From Muribaculaceae bacterium (GTDB lineage: Bacteria > Bacteroidota > Bacteroidia > Bacteroidales > Muribaculaceae), in contig JAFSYB010000140.1 of NCBI GenBank assembly GCA_017443765.1, positions 1-48,117 on the forward strand: DNA of 48,117 nt. Direction: 5' to 3'. A program made the position numbers and the translations under genes. Each line of letters starts with the position of its first letter. The first letter of the stretch is position 1. This document shows positions 7,129-15,896 of this stretch, one piece after another. The notes below the pieces were generated by a model. It made no database searches and was not told the origin of the DNA. It saw nothing but the letters and a program-made list of their open reading frames with translations.

Positions 7129-7935
7129 CTAAGCGGGTTGCGACGAGGTTCGGCGCAATAACGGAGTGGTGAGGCGGTGTCGTCCCTGGCGGTATTTGAT
7201 GGCGTGATTGGGACACGAAGCGGCGCAGTTCCAGCACATCACGCAGCGGCTGTGGTCGATGGTGTGTTGGCCGGCACTCACGCAGCCGGCCTTGCACTCG
7301 CGCTCGCACGCGCCGCAGGCCACACACAAGTCGGGGTCGATATCGAGCTGCATCAGCGAGTACTGGCTCACGCCGCCCAGCACAGTGCCCACGGGGCAGA
7401 CGGTGTTGCAGAAAGTGCGGCCACCGCGCCAGGCCATCCACATAATCGCCGCAAGCACAATCATCATCGCCAGCGCAGCCCCTCCCAGCAGCTGCTGCCA
7501 CCACCCCCCCTCGCTATTAGGGGTGAGCATATAGGTGCTTACATTATAATATAAGGAGGTGGGGTCGCACAGCAGACTGATGCGCCGATAAGCGCTGTCG
7601 CCGGTCATGCTCACCGCCAGCAGCAACAGGGTGATGATGCGCAGGCGCCAGTTGCCGCATTCGTAGCGGTAAAAACCGTGTCCGCGATGTTGCACGCGCT
7701 TCGCGAGCCAAGCCACGGCATCCTGCAATGTGCCGATGGGACACGCCGTGGAGCAGTACACCCGGCCGAGCAGCATCGAGACCGCCAACCAGCCGACCAA
7801 TGCCCCTAGCGAGACCCGCAAGACATCGAGGGTGAGCAGCCACGAGGGCTCAGTGCTGCCCAACCAAATGAGCGCGGTGGTGACTATCAGCACCGCCACG
7901 CTCAATACTATGCGAATCCATCGCAGGAGTTTCAT
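7129..7935 (-). CDS. Membrane 4Fe-4S protein, NapH/CcoG-like
   Basis: A 268-residue inner-membrane protein with about four hydrophobic segments (residues 7-27, 40-57, 100-110 and 148-170). It contains two CxxxCP motifs at helix ends (CSTACPIG, CNTVCPVG) and two ferredoxin clusters near the C-terminus (CVACGACERECKAGC and CVMCWNCAASCP). This is the layout of NapH/MauN/CcoG-type proteins, which pass electrons between quinol and periplasmic or cytosolic partners. No nitrate reductase genes are nearby. It lies 44 bp after tonB in the same leftward run, which suggests co-transcription rather than a shared pathway. The Arg-rich tail is unusual. Confidence 0.85.
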   Translation of the reverse strand: MKLLRWIRIVLSVAVLIVTTALIWLGSTEPSWLLTLDVLRVSLGALVGWLAVSMLLGRVYCSTACPIGTLQDAVAWLAKRVQHRGHGFYRYECGNWRLRIITLLLLAVSMTGDSAYRRISLLCDPTSLYYNVSTYMLTPNSEGGWWQQLLGGAALAMMIVLAAIMWMAWRGGRTFCNTVCPVGTVLGGVSQYSLMQLDIDPDLCVACGACERECKAGCVSAGQHTIDHSRCVMCWNCAASCPNHAIKYRQGRHRLTTPLLRRTSSQPA

Positions 7936-7979
7936 CTTGCCGCTTTCTCAGAATGAGTTATTCGTGTAGTTGGCTATAT

Positions 7980-8813
7980 TCAGATAAACGTCCATGTGAT
8001 GGTACCCACCCCCTCGGTGGTCGTGTTCTTGGGTACCGAGAACGCACTTTTGGGCCACAGCGATTCCTGCTCACAGTAGCGCCGAACCTCGGGGTGGTTC
8101 CAAGCCTCGCCGCGACCAGACACGGCATTGGCTTGAATCACGTGTCCACGAGCATCGACGCGCACTTTCACCGTCACCGAGCCCGTCCACTTGCTGTGCG
8201 GCCGCCCCCAGCGTTCCAACGTGTAACCCACAAGGCCGCCAATACCCGGCTTTCCACTCACAGCCCCATTGTCGCTGTTGCCCTTGGGGTCGCCTTGCTT
8301 GCCAGTGCCCTTGCCCGTCGACTTGCCGAAGGCATCTTTCACGCGGTCGGATTTGGGAGTTGCGTCCTCGCCGCGCTTCACCTTGGTCTGCTTGTCGGCG
8401 GTCTTGGGTGTCTCGGTGGCGGGGCCGGTCTTCTTGGGCTTCTCCTCCTTGGGTTTCTCTTTTTCCTTCATGGGCGAGGGTTCCTTGGTGGTCACCTTGG
8501 GCGGTGCCTGCTTGGCAGGCTCGCCAGCGTCTTCCAGGTCATCGCCAGTCACGTTGGGCTCGGGTTCCACATTTTCGGCCTGTTCGGGCTGCGCGGTGTC
8601 GGTCTGGTCGCTCTCGGTGGACTCGGGCGTGTTGCCCAGCATCACGTATTCGCCGCCAAAGAGAATGCTGTCCTGCTTGAGTTCCACTTGGTCGGGCTCA
8701 TCGGGCGGCCACTCGTAGTGCAGCCCACACGACACCATCAGGCCGAGTGTGAGCAGCACGATGAGCAGCGTAATCACCGATGCCGTGATTTGGTTCCTGC
8801 GATTGTTTTCCAC
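7980..8813 (-). CDS. tonB: TonB-like energy transducer
   Basis: A 277-residue protein with one N-terminal membrane anchor (ITASVITLLIVLLTLGLMV), then a long periplasmic Pro/Lys/Glu/Thr-rich spacer (about 40-180), and a C-terminal domain with VTVKVRVDARGHVIQANAVS, the usual TonB beta-alpha pattern. It couples the proton-motive force harvested by ExbB/ExbD to outer-membrane receptors such as the TonB-dependent receptor at 38882-41107. It is third in the exbB-exbD-tonB order, with 20 bp between it and exbD. Confidence 0.9.
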   Translation of the reverse strand: MENNRRNQITASVITLLIVLLTLGLMVSCGLHYEWPPDEPDQVELKQDSILFGGEYVMLGNTPESTESDQTDTAQPEQAENVEPEPNVTGDDLEDAGEPAKQAPPKVTTKEPSPMKEKEKPKEEKPKKTGPATETPKTADKQTKVKRGEDATPKSDRVKDAFGKSTGKGTGKQGDPKGNSDNGAVSGKPGIGGLVGYTLERWGRPHSKWTGSVTVKVRVDARGHVIQANAVSGRGEAWNHPEVRRYCEQESLWPKSAFSVPKNTTTEGVGTITWTFI

Positions 8814-8833
8814 GTTGCAGAGATTTAATTGAA

Positions 8834-9316
8834 TTAGATTTCAGAAGTTGCTTCAGCAGGCTCATCGGCTGGAGTTTCGGGAGCTGCAAAGTTTTGCGAG
8901 GCGGGCTTGGTTGCCAGCACAATCTTCACACCGGCTTGGGAACCCTTGCTGAGGATGTCCACAATCTTGCCGTAGGGCACCACCTCGTCGGCATAAAGGG
9001 CCACAAACTCATCGGGGTTAGCGGCCTTGAGAGCCGTCATGAATCCCTCGAGTTGTTCGATGGGCAGCGGCGTGAGCTCACTCTGGCTGTTGCCATCTTC
9101 CTGCGTGGTGTACATGTCCATGTCCTTGTCGATATAGATGCGCGTGGTGGGCTTGAGAGCCGTCTGCTGGCTGCTTTGCGGCAGGTTCACCTCAAGGGCC
9201 GACGGGAACACAAACGTGGAGGTGACCATGAAGAAGATGAGCAGCAGGAAGATGACATCGGTCATCGAGGCCATGCTGAACATCGCCAGGGTTTGGTGTT
9301 GTCTCTTGAGTGCCAT
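8834..9316 (-). CDS. exbD: ExbD/TolR family biopolymer transporter
   Basis: A 160-residue protein with a short cytosolic start (MALKRQHQTLAMFSMASMTD), one transmembrane helix (VIFLLLIFFMVTSTFVFP) carrying the start-of-helix Asp that conducts protons in ExbD/TolR, and a periplasmic domain. The Asp is D20 in this copy. It forms the ion-driven motor with ExbB directly upstream (13-bp gap). Confidence 0.92.
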   Translation of the reverse strand: MALKRQHQTLAMFSMASMTDVIFLLLIFFMVTSTFVFPSALEVNLPQSSQQTALKPTTRIYIDKDMDMYTTQEDGNSQSELTPLPIEQLEGFMTALKAANPDEFVALYADEVVPYGKIVDILSKGSQAGVKIVLATKPASQNFAAPETPADEPAEATSEI

Positions 9317-9329
9317 AGCGGTAGTTGCG

Positions 9330-10079
9330 TTACTTTGCCGGCTCGTTGAGCAGGTCCATAAACTCCATCGTCTTGCCCTCGAGCTTGTTCATCACCTTGT
9401 TGACGCGCGAGGTAAGGTAGTTGTAGGCAAACAGTGCAACGATGCCCACGATCAGACCCGCCACGGTGGTGACGAGAGCCTGGTAGATGCCGCTGGCGAG
9501 AATGGTGACGTTGCTCTGGCTGCCAGCACTGGCCAGCTGGAAGAAAGCCTGCACCATACCGGTCACGGTGCCCAGGAAACCAATCATCGGAGCGCCGGCG
9601 GCTGTGGTGGCCAGCCAGGTGAAGCCTTTCTCAAGCTTGGCGATTTCCATGTTTCCCACGTTTTCAACCGTCACCAGCACATCGTTCATCGGGCGGCCAA
9701 TGCGGCTCACCCCCTTCTCAATCATGCGGGCGTAGGGAGCCTTGGTCTGGCGGCACAGGGCCATGGCATTGTCAATCTCGCCGTTGTGGATAAAATTCTT
9801 GATTTTTTCCATAAACGCGGCATCGGTGCGCGAGGCACCGTTGATGGCCAGCAGACGCTCAAAAAAGATGTAAATGCTCACTAACGCCAGCAACGCCAGC
9901 GGAATCATCAGCCAACCTCCGGCCATGGTCAAGTCCCACACCGAGAGGTCTTTCACGACAGGTTCTGCCGCCTGGGGGGCAGCGGCCGCCACGGCGGCGG
10001 CGGTGGTGTCGGCAATTTGCTTTACTGCGGTGTCTGCCGCCGTGCCAACTTGGGCAATAATCAAGTTTAAGGGAGTCAT
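9330..10079 (-). CDS. exbB: MotA/TolQ/ExbB proton channel protein
   Basis: A 249-residue protein. An Ala-rich N-terminal part is followed by a first membrane helix (LMIPLALLALVSIYIFFE). The conserved region GFLGTVTGMVQAFFQLA and a long pair of helices (IYQALVTTVAGLIVGIVALF) mark the ExbB/TolQ channel. It works with ExbD and TonB, encoded immediately downstream. Its ATG lies 13 bp from a heptanucleotide tandem repeat, so copy-number changes could alter its translation or linkage to pdxJ. Confidence 0.92.
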   Translation of the reverse strand: MTPLNLIIAQVGTAADTAVKQIADTTAAAVAAAAPQAAEPVVKDLSVWDLTMAGGWLMIPLALLALVSIYIFFERLLAINGASRTDAAFMEKIKNFIHNGEIDNAMALCRQTKAPYARMIEKGVSRIGRPMNDVLVTVENVGNMEIAKLEKGFTWLATTAAGAPMIGFLGTVTGMVQAFFQLASAGSQSNVTILASGIYQALVTTVAGLIVGIVALFAYNYLTSRVNKVMNKLEGKTMEFMDLLNEPAK

Positions 10080-10092
10080 ATTGGGGTAATGT

Positions 10093-10176
10093 GTTATGAG
10101 TGATCAGTGATGAGTTATGAGTGATGGGTGATGAGTAATCAGTGATGAGTGATGAGTAATAAGTGATGAGTTATGA
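10093..10176. repeat. Heptanucleotide microsatellite, 12 copies
   Basis: Twelve consecutive 7-bp units of consensus GTGATGA (variants GTTATGA, GTAATCA, GTAATAA, GTGATCA) fill the gap between the pdxJ stop and the exbB start. Such tracts change length by slippage. Confidence 0.85.
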
Positions 10177-10193
10177 GTAAAGGCGTTTGCACC

Positions 10194-10907
10194 TTACTGC
10201 AGGGCTTGCTTGTAGGCTTTGATGGCTGCCTCCAGGCCCATATAGAGGGAGTCGGCAATGAGCTGGTGTCCAATGGAGACCTCGCTCAGCTGCGGGATGT
10301 GCTGATGGAAAAAGGGCAGATTCTCCAGGCTCAGGTCGTGTCCGGCATTGAGCCCCAATCCCATCTGTCGCGCTGCCTCGGCCGCCGCCAGATAGGGGGC
10401 AATGGCCTGCTCGGGGTCGCTCTTGAAGTTGTGTGCGTAAGGGCCGGTGTACAGCTCCACGCGGTCGGTGCCCGTGCGTGCCGCCTGACGGATGTTGTCG
10501 AGGTCGGTACCCACAAAGATGCTCACTCGTATGCCCACCTCGTGCAGGCGGTCGACCACACTGGCGAGGAAGTCCAAGTGCGGAGCCACAATCCAGCCCG
10601 CCGACGACGTGAGCGCGTCGGGGGCATCGGGCACCAGGGTGACCTGTGTGGGCTTGACCAACAGCACCAGCTTCAAAAAGTCCTCGCTGGGATAGCCTTC
10701 GATATTGAATTCGGTGCGGATGAGCGGCCGCAGCTTGAACACGTCCTCGCGGCGGATGTGCCGCTCGTCGGGGCGCGGGTGCACGGTGATGCCATCGGCT
10801 CCAAACCGCTCGCAATCGGTGGCCACCGTTTCCACACAAGGCACATTGCCGCCTCGCGCATTGCGCAACGTGGCAATTTTATTGACATTTACACTCAGGT
10901 TGGTCAT
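10194..10907 (-). CDS. pdxJ: Pyridoxine 5'-phosphate synthase
   Basis: A 237-residue TIM-barrel enzyme that condenses 1-deoxyxylulose 5-phosphate and 3-amino-2-oxopropyl phosphate into pyridoxine 5'-phosphate in vitamin B6 synthesis. The opening [17 protein letters not shown], the loop [27 protein letters not shown] and the late [14 protein letters not shown] are PdxJ hallmarks. It is divergent from nadK, with its own promoter at 11005-11013, and probably heads the exbB-exbD-tonB run. Confidence 0.96.
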   Translation of the reverse strand: MTNLSVNVNKIATLRNARGGNVPCVETVATDCERFGADGITVHPRPDERHIRREDVFKLRPLIRTEFNIEGYPSEDFLKLVLLVKPTQVTLVPDAPDALTSSAGWIVAPHLDFLASVVDRLHEVGIRVSIFVGTDLDNIRQAARTGTDRVELYTGPYAHNFKSDPEQAIAPYLAAAEAARQMGLGLNAGHDLSLENLPFFHQHIPQLSEVSIGHQLIADSLYMGLEAAIKAYKQALQ

Positions 10908-10960
10908 CTATTCTTTGTATTTTATAGTCGATATATGAACGCAGATTGCGCTTTTTATTG

Positions 10961-10969
10961 TACTTTTGC
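10961..10969 (+). promoter_or_regulatory. Candidate nadK promoter
   Basis: TACTTTTGC matches the -7 box on the forward strand; the leader to the nadK ATG at 11099 would be about 125 nt. Confidence 0.45.
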
Positions 10970-11004
10970 AAGGCGAAATATATGCCTATGGTCTCACAAA
11001 TCGA

Positions 11005-11013
11005 GCAAAGTTA
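11005..11013 (-). promoter_or_regulatory. pdxJ promoter
   Basis: Reverse strand reads TAACTTTGC, with the pdxJ ATG about 95 nt downstream. The two divergent -7 boxes overlap in region, so nadK and pdxJ transcripts would overlap at their 5' ends. Confidence 0.55.
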
Positions 11014-11098
11014 GTGCGTTTTCGCGAGATAAAAAAGAAATTTTTAGCAAAAATGGGCAAAAGGCGCGATTTTTGCGAACTGTTAACGGTCAAGAACA

Positions 11099-11962
11099 AT
11101 GAGAACAGCGATTTTCGGGAACGAATACCAGCCGCAGCATGCAGCCGACATTGCCCGGTTGCTCGACGCCCTGCTCCGCCACAAGGTGGAGGTGTGGGTG
11201 GAGCGTGAGTTCAGCGTTTTTCTACAGCAAGCCGGCGTGAGCCAAACGGCGGCACTTCCCACATTTGCCAGTCAACAGTTGCCGCCAAACGCGGGGCTGG
11301 TAATCAGCTTGGGGGGCGACGGCACGTTCCTGAACACAGTGATGTGGGTGGGCGAGCGCGAACTGCCCATTGTGGGCATCAACACCGGCCACCTGGGCTA
11401 CCTGACGGCATACCGTCTCGATGAGCTGCCCGATGCGGTGCCAAGCCTGCTGACGGGTGACTACGACCTTGAGGCGCGCATCATGCTTGAGGTGCGTTGC
11501 ACAGCGGCGAAAATCGACCATCCATTTGCCCTGAACGACATCGCCATCTTGCGTCACGATACCTCGGCCATGCTGGAGCTTGAAACCCAGTTGAGCGGCG
11601 TGCCGCTCACCACCTACAAGAGCGACGGGCTTATCGTGAGCACGCCCACCGGCTCCACGGCCTACAACCTGAGTGCCGGCGGCCCCATCATTGCTCCGCA
11701 GGCGCAGTGCGTGGTGCTCTCGCCCATCTCGCCACACTCGCTCACCATGCGCCCGTTAGTGGTGCCCGACAATGCGGTGGTCACCGTCACCACACGCTCC
11801 CGGGCCGGGAACTACCAGGTGAGCATCGATGGCGAGGTGCACGTGTGCCCCACAACAAGCAGCGTCACCATTCGCAAGGCACCCTTCCGGGCCATGGTGG
11901 TGCAGCCGCGAGGACACGATTTCGCCGCCACCCTGCGGCAAAAACTCCACTGGGGTGGATGA
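11099..11962 (+). CDS. nadK: NAD kinase
   Basis: A 287-residue cytosolic kinase that phosphorylates NAD to NADP. The GGDGT motif is at residues 72-76, followed by the conserved GINTGHLGYL, LNDIAI, and the NAD-binding loop SDGLIVSTPTGSTAYNLSAGG. Length fits bacterial enzymes. It is divergent from pdxJ. Confidence 0.96.
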   Translation: MRTAIFGNEYQPQHAADIARLLDALLRHKVEVWVEREFSVFLQQAGVSQTAALPTFASQQLPPNAGLVISLGGDGTFLNTVMWVGERELPIVGINTGHLGYLTAYRLDELPDAVPSLLTGDYDLEARIMLEVRCTAAKIDHPFALNDIAILRHDTSAMLELETQLSGVPLTTYKSDGLIVSTPTGSTAYNLSAGGPIIAPQAQCVVLSPISPHSLTMRPLVVPDNAVVTVTTRSRAGNYQVSIDGEVHVCPTTSSVTIRKAPFRAMVVQPRGHDFAATLRQKLHWGG

Positions 11963-11998
11963 GCGGAACCACATGGAAAGTAGACAATACGGTATTTT

Positions 11999-12082
11999 TT
12001 AGACAAAAGAACAATATGAACATAATTTTAGACATAAAATTTGGATATTATTTTTCGTGATTATTTTTGTTCTTATGTCTAA
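11999..12082. repeat. AT-rich inverted repeat before the serine hydrolase gene
   Basis: TTAGACAAAAGAACAA (11999-12014) pairs with TTGTTCTTATGTCTAA (12067-12082) with one mismatch. The loop contains GAACATAATTTTAGACAT, which recurs almost unchanged in the hairpin at 13722-13810 on the other side of the gene. Confidence 0.7.
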
Positions 12083-12157
12083 CACGCTGCGATTTTATTA
12101 CTTTTTACGTAGATTCTCCTATCCCGTTTACTGATGACACAAAAAGAGAATATTGCT

Positions 12158-13657
12158 ATGAAACGAACCCTGTTCACGCTTGTGCTGCTTTGGCTCACAA
12201 CGATGGCTGCTGTGGGGCAGGTGGGCGACTTGCCGCGTTCCACGCCTGCCGCCCAGGGCATCGAGCCACAGGCGTTGGCGCGCTTCATCGAAGCCTTGAT
12301 GGCCGTGCCCGAGACCGATATTCACCATGTGATGGTGGCACGCCATGGCCATGTGGTGGCCGAAATGCACCCGGCGCCGTTTCGGGCACAGGACGGTCAC
12401 ACGCTCTACTCGGCCAGCAAAACGTTTGCCTCGATGGCCGTGGGCATCGCCATCGACGAGAACCGCCTGCGGCTCACCGACCGCGTGGCCACGTTCTTTC
12501 CCGAACAGCTGCCCGACACCATCACGGCCCGCCTGGCTCAGATGACCGTTGCCGACCTGCTCACCATGCGCAGCGGTGTAAAACCCGACTGGACGATGCG
12601 CAACAACGAGAGCGACTGGGTGCGTTCGTGGCTTGCCAAGCCCGTCGATGATGAGCCGGGAACGCGCTTCCAATACGACTCCATGTGCACCTTCATGCTC
12701 TCGGCCATCGTGCAGCGCGTCACCGGGCGCACGATGCTCGACTATCTGAACGAGTACTTGTTTGGCCCCATGCACATCACCCAGGCGGGCTGGGAGCAAA
12801 GTCCCGACGGCATCAACACAGGCGGATGGGGGTTGCACTTGCAGGCCGAATCGCAGCTCAAACTGGGCCTCCTGCTGCTGAACGGCGGCAAGTGGCAGGG
12901 GCGCCAGCTGGTTCCTGCCGAGTGGGTGGCCGAGGCCATCACCCCGTGTGCCGACTTGCACCCCGGCGAGACACCCACCGAGGGCAACCAGGGCTACGGC
13001 TACCAGATTTGGGCCAGCAAGTGGCCGGGCAGCTACCGGGCCGACGGAGCCATGGGACAATACATCGTGTGCGTGCCCAGCGCCGACCTTGTGGTGGTTA
13101 TCAACCAGGCCAGCGCACACGGCCACGACGTGCTGGGTTGCATCTGGAACCACCTCATGCCTGGCGTGAGCAACGGGGAGCCGCTCAACGCCACAGCCAG
13201 GCAGCAACGGCAACTGGAACGGCTGTGTGCCACCGCCGAACTGCCCACCAGGGTTAAGCACGGCAAGAAACTTCCATTCACCGGCGAAGTGACCCTGGGC
13301 GACAACCGGCTGGACATCAAAAGCATTCTCATCGACGGCAGCACGATTAGCTTCACCTATACCGATGGCCGCACCGAGCCGATGACTTTGGGGCGCGAGC
13401 AGTGGGCCTACACCCGGCTGCAAGGCAACCCACCCTACTCCATCAAGGCACTGAACCGCTTTGGCGGCCTTCACGGCCCATTCCACGTGGCCACCCGCTG
13501 CGGCTGGTCGGCTGACGGGGTGTGGACAGTGACACTGCGCTATGTGGACTGGATCAACGGCATCACCCTCGCTTTCGACACCGCCGCAGGCACCATCACC
13601 ATCAACGACAACTGCGACCGCACTCACCCACAAACAGTGCGATACGAGTTCAAATAG
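12158..13657 (+). CDS. Secreted serine hydrolase (class C beta-lactamase/esterase family)
   Basis: A 499-residue protein with a signal peptide (MKRTLFTLVLLWLTTMAAVG). The beta-lactamase-like domain has the catalytic SxxK as SASK (residues 85-88, TLYSASKTFAS) and a Tyr motif in FQYDSMCTF. The C-terminal 130 residues form a beta-rich extension. Members hydrolyse esters, D-amino peptides or beta-lactams; the substrate here is unknown. The ATG at 12158 is chosen because it gives a clean signal peptide, unlike the upstream start at 12134. It is bracketed by two related AT-rich inverted repeats. Confidence 0.85.
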   Translation: MKRTLFTLVLLWLTTMAAVGQVGDLPRSTPAAQGIEPQALARFIEALMAVPETDIHHVMVARHGHVVAEMHPAPFRAQDGHTLYSASKTFASMAVGIAIDENRLRLTDRVATFFPEQLPDTITARLAQMTVADLLTMRSGVKPDWTMRNNESDWVRSWLAKPVDDEPGTRFQYDSMCTFMLSAIVQRVTGRTMLDYLNEYLFGPMHITQAGWEQSPDGINTGGWGLHLQAESQLKLGLLLLNGGKWQGRQLVPAEWVAEAITPCADLHPGETPTEGNQGYGYQIWASKWPGSYRADGAMGQYIVCVPSADLVVVINQASAHGHDVLGCIWNHLMPGVSNGEPLNATARQQRQLERLCATAELPTRVKHGKKLPFTGEVTLGDNRLDIKSILIDGSTISFTYTDGRTEPMTLGREQWAYTRLQGNPPYSIKALNRFGGLHGPFHVATRCGWSADGVWTVTLRYVDWINGITLAFDTAAGTITINDNCDRTHPQTVRYEFK

Positions 13658-13721
13658 GTATAGGTGGAGGCTGTAGCCTGTTCAACACATTCCCACAACG
13701 CATAATCTTCTTGCGGAACTT

Positions 13722-13810
13722 GACTAAAAGGACATAAGAACATAATTTTTAGATCTTTATTAATCATAGTGTTAGCTTATACACAATTTTGTCTTTCTGT
13801 TCTTTTAGTC
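13722..13810. repeat. AT-rich inverted repeat after the serine hydrolase gene
   Basis: GACTAAAAG (13722-13730) and CTTTTAGTC (13802-13810) are perfectly complementary, and the next 18 positions pair partly. GAACATAATTTTTAGA inside it is shared with the repeat at 11999-12082. It may act as a terminator. Confidence 0.6.
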
Positions 13811-13874
13811 TATTCACTGCCGATTTTTTAGGTTAATATTCACATACCTTTGTCGCTGTTTCAATTTTTAGTAG

Positions 13875-13883
13875 TAACTTTGC
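13875..13883 (+). promoter_or_regulatory. Promoter of the DUF3098-uppP-truB operon
   Basis: TAACTTTGC lies 27 nt before the DUF3098 ATG. A second possible -7 box, TACCTTTG, lies at 13845-13852. Confidence 0.65.
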
Positions 13884-13910
13884 AGTTTGGAAACTCTATA
13901 AGACGAGATT

Positions 13911-14177
13911 ATGAGCAAGAACAAGAAAGAGAGCAAACCATCGTTCCCGCTTGGGAAACTGAACATGATTTTGATGGCATCGTGCCTGGCGCTGATTGTG
14001 ATTGGATTCGCGCTGATGTCGGGCAGTGCCAACGAGGGCGAGACGTTCAACAACGCCATTTTCGAGAGCCGCCGCACCACCGTGGGCCCGATGATTGCCC
14101 TGCTGGGCTTCGTGCTGATGGCCCCGGCTATCCTGTGGCGTCCCAAACGTAGCGACAACGACAAGCCCGAAAAGTGA
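13911..14177 (+). CDS. DUF3098 family membrane protein
   Basis: An 88-residue protein with a Lys-rich start and two hydrophobic helices (MILMASCLALIVIGFALMSG and VGPMIALLGFVLMAPAILW) separated by FNNAIFESRRTTVGP. The size and the position directly before uppP match DUF3098 proteins of Bacteroidota, which are encoded between cell-division and lipid-carrier genes. Function is unknown; a role at the membrane near the undecaprenyl cycle is inferred from position. The last four bases overlap the start of uppP (ATGA-type coupling). Confidence 0.85.
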   Translation: MSKNKKESKPSFPLGKLNMILMASCLALIVIGFALMSGSANEGETFNNAIFESRRTTVGPMIALLGFVLMAPAILWRPKRSDNDKPEK

Positions 14178-15022
14178 TGGACTGGTTACAGGCGATTGTC
14201 ATAGCCATTGTGGAGGGACTCACCGAGTTCCTTCCGGTGTCGTCGACGGGACACATGATCATCACCGAGAACATGCTTGGCGTTGACATCAACAACAAAT
14301 TTGTGAATGCGTTCACCGTCATTATCCAGTTTGGAGCCATCTTGTCGGTTGTGGTGCTGTATTGGAAGCGCTTTTTCCGTTTCGGCAAGGTGGAGCCAGG
14401 TGTGACTGGCTGGCGTGCTTTGCTTCAAAAATACGACTTCTACTGGAAGCTGCTTGTGGCATTCCTTCCAGCTGCTGTAATCGGCCTGGCATTGGGCGAC
14501 TTTATCGAGGGTTTGATGGGCAATGTGTGGGTGGTGGCGGCCATGCTGGTAGGCGTGGGTGTGCTGCTGCTGTTTGTCGACAAGTGGTTCGACCGCAAGG
14601 AGGACAACCCGCTCACCGAGCGGCGGGCGTTCACCATAGGCCTGTTCCAGTGCATTGCCATGATTCCCGGCACCTCGCGCTCGTTTGCCACCATAGCCGG
14701 CGGCATGCAGCAGGGCCTCACGCGCAAGACAGCCGCTGAGTTCTCGTTCTTCCTGGCAGTGCCCATCATGGCGGCCGCAACGGGTTACGAGCTGCTCAAG
14801 ATGCTCCTCAAGCCCGAATTCCGCGAGGTGCTTGCCCAGAACCTTGATGTGCTTCTCATCGGGTGCGTGATGGCATTCATTGTCGCGATTTTGGCCATCA
14901 AGTTTTTCATCTCTTTTCTTACGAAATATGGTTTCAAGGCATTTGGCTGGTACCGTATTATCGTGGGTGGGGTGATTTTGGCGTTGTTATTGACAGGACA
15001 CACCTTGCAAATGGTGGACTGA
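14174..15022 (+). CDS. uppP: Undecaprenyl-diphosphate phosphatase
   Basis: A 282-residue polytopic membrane enzyme that regenerates undecaprenyl phosphate for peptidoglycan and glycan synthesis; overproduction gives bacitracin resistance in E. coli (also called bacA). The two catalytic motifs are visible: EGLTEFLPVSSTGH near the N-terminus and PGTSRSFATI with the conserved Arg in the middle. About eight hydrophobic segments follow the family plan. It is translationally coupled to DUF3098 and is followed after 21 bp by truB. Confidence 0.96.
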   Translation: MMDWLQAIVIAIVEGLTEFLPVSSTGHMIITENMLGVDINNKFVNAFTVIIQFGAILSVVVLYWKRFFRFGKVEPGVTGWRALLQKYDFYWKLLVAFLPAAVIGLALGDFIEGLMGNVWVVAAMLVGVGVLLLFVDKWFDRKEDNPLTERRAFTIGLFQCIAMIPGTSRSFATIAGGMQQGLTRKTAAEFSFFLAVPIMAAATGYELLKMLLKPEFREVLAQNLDVLLIGCVMAFIVAILAIKFFISFLTKYGFKAFGWYRIIVGGVILALLLTGHTLQMVD

Positions 15023-15043
15023 TATTGATTAAATGATTTACCC

Positions 15044-15844
15044 ATGCCGCTCAACCCGATAGCAGGCGAAATATTTTGCATTGACAAGCCGCTGGAGATG
15101 ACGTCGTTCATGGCGGTGAAGCGTGTGCGCTCGCTGCTGTGCCGCCGCCTGGGCGTGAAGCGGCTTCACGTGGGCCATGCCGGCACGCTCGACCCGCTGG
15201 CCACCGGCGTGCTGCTCATCTGCACCGGCCGCAAGACCAAGCTCATCGAGCAGCTGCAGGGCGGCGTGAAGGAGTACACCGCATGGATTCGCCTGGGCGA
15301 GACCACGCCATCGTTCGACATGGAAACCGCCGTTGACGCGCATTACCCCTGGCAGCACATCACCCGCGAGCTGGTGGAGCGAGTGCTGCGCGAGCAGTTC
15401 ACCGGAGCCATCGAGCAGGTGCCGCCGGCGTTCTCGGCCTGCAAGGTCGATGGCAAGCCCGCCTACAAGCTCGCCCGCAAGGGGCGCGATGTGGAAATCC
15501 GCGCCAAGACGCTGGTTATCGACGAAATCGAGGTACTCGAGTGCGGGCTTCCCGCCGAGCCGCTGCTCACCGTGCGTGTGCAATGCAGCAAGGGCACCTA
15601 CATCCGCGCCCTGGCACGCGACATCGGCGTGGCGCTGGGCAGCGGGGCGCACCTCTACGGCCTGCGCCGCACCCGCGTGGGCGACATCGGAGTGGAGCAG
15701 TGCGAGCAGCTCGACGCCCTGCTCGACCACCTGGCCAACGAAGACTACGTGCCGCCAGAGCAAGCCCTGGCCGAACTCCTTGAGCAGGAGCGTATTGCCA
15801 ACCGCCAGCGCGCCGCCGAACTGAACGCCCGGCGAAATCAATAA
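15044..15844 (+). CDS. truB: tRNA pseudouridine(55) synthase
   Basis: A 266-residue enzyme that makes pseudouridine 55 in the T-loop of tRNAs. The catalytic Asp is D50 in HVGHAGTLDPLATG. Other TruB motifs are PLEMTSF near the N-terminus, PPAFSACKVDGKPAYKLARK, and CSKGTYIRALARDIG. Overlapping reverse frames are shadows of the GC-rich codons. Confidence 0.96.
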   Translation: MPLNPIAGEIFCIDKPLEMTSFMAVKRVRSLLCRRLGVKRLHVGHAGTLDPLATGVLLICTGRKTKLIEQLQGGVKEYTAWIRLGETTPSFDMETAVDAHYPWQHITRELVERVLREQFTGAIEQVPPAFSACKVDGKPAYKLARKGRDVEIRAKTLVIDEIEVLECGLPAEPLLTVRVQCSKGTYIRALARDIGVALGSGAHLYGLRRTRVGDIGVEQCEQLDALLDHLANEDYVPPEQALAELLEQERIANRQRAAELNARRNQ

Positions 15845-15896
15845 CGTCGAAGCACGAGACCGAAAGTGGTGTTCCTCTTGAAATAGGCATCAGCAA

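Noticed and set aside
12128..13633. A 501-codon leftward ORF over the serine hydrolase
   Set aside because: The forward strand has the signal peptide and SxxK motif; the reverse frame is only compositionally open.
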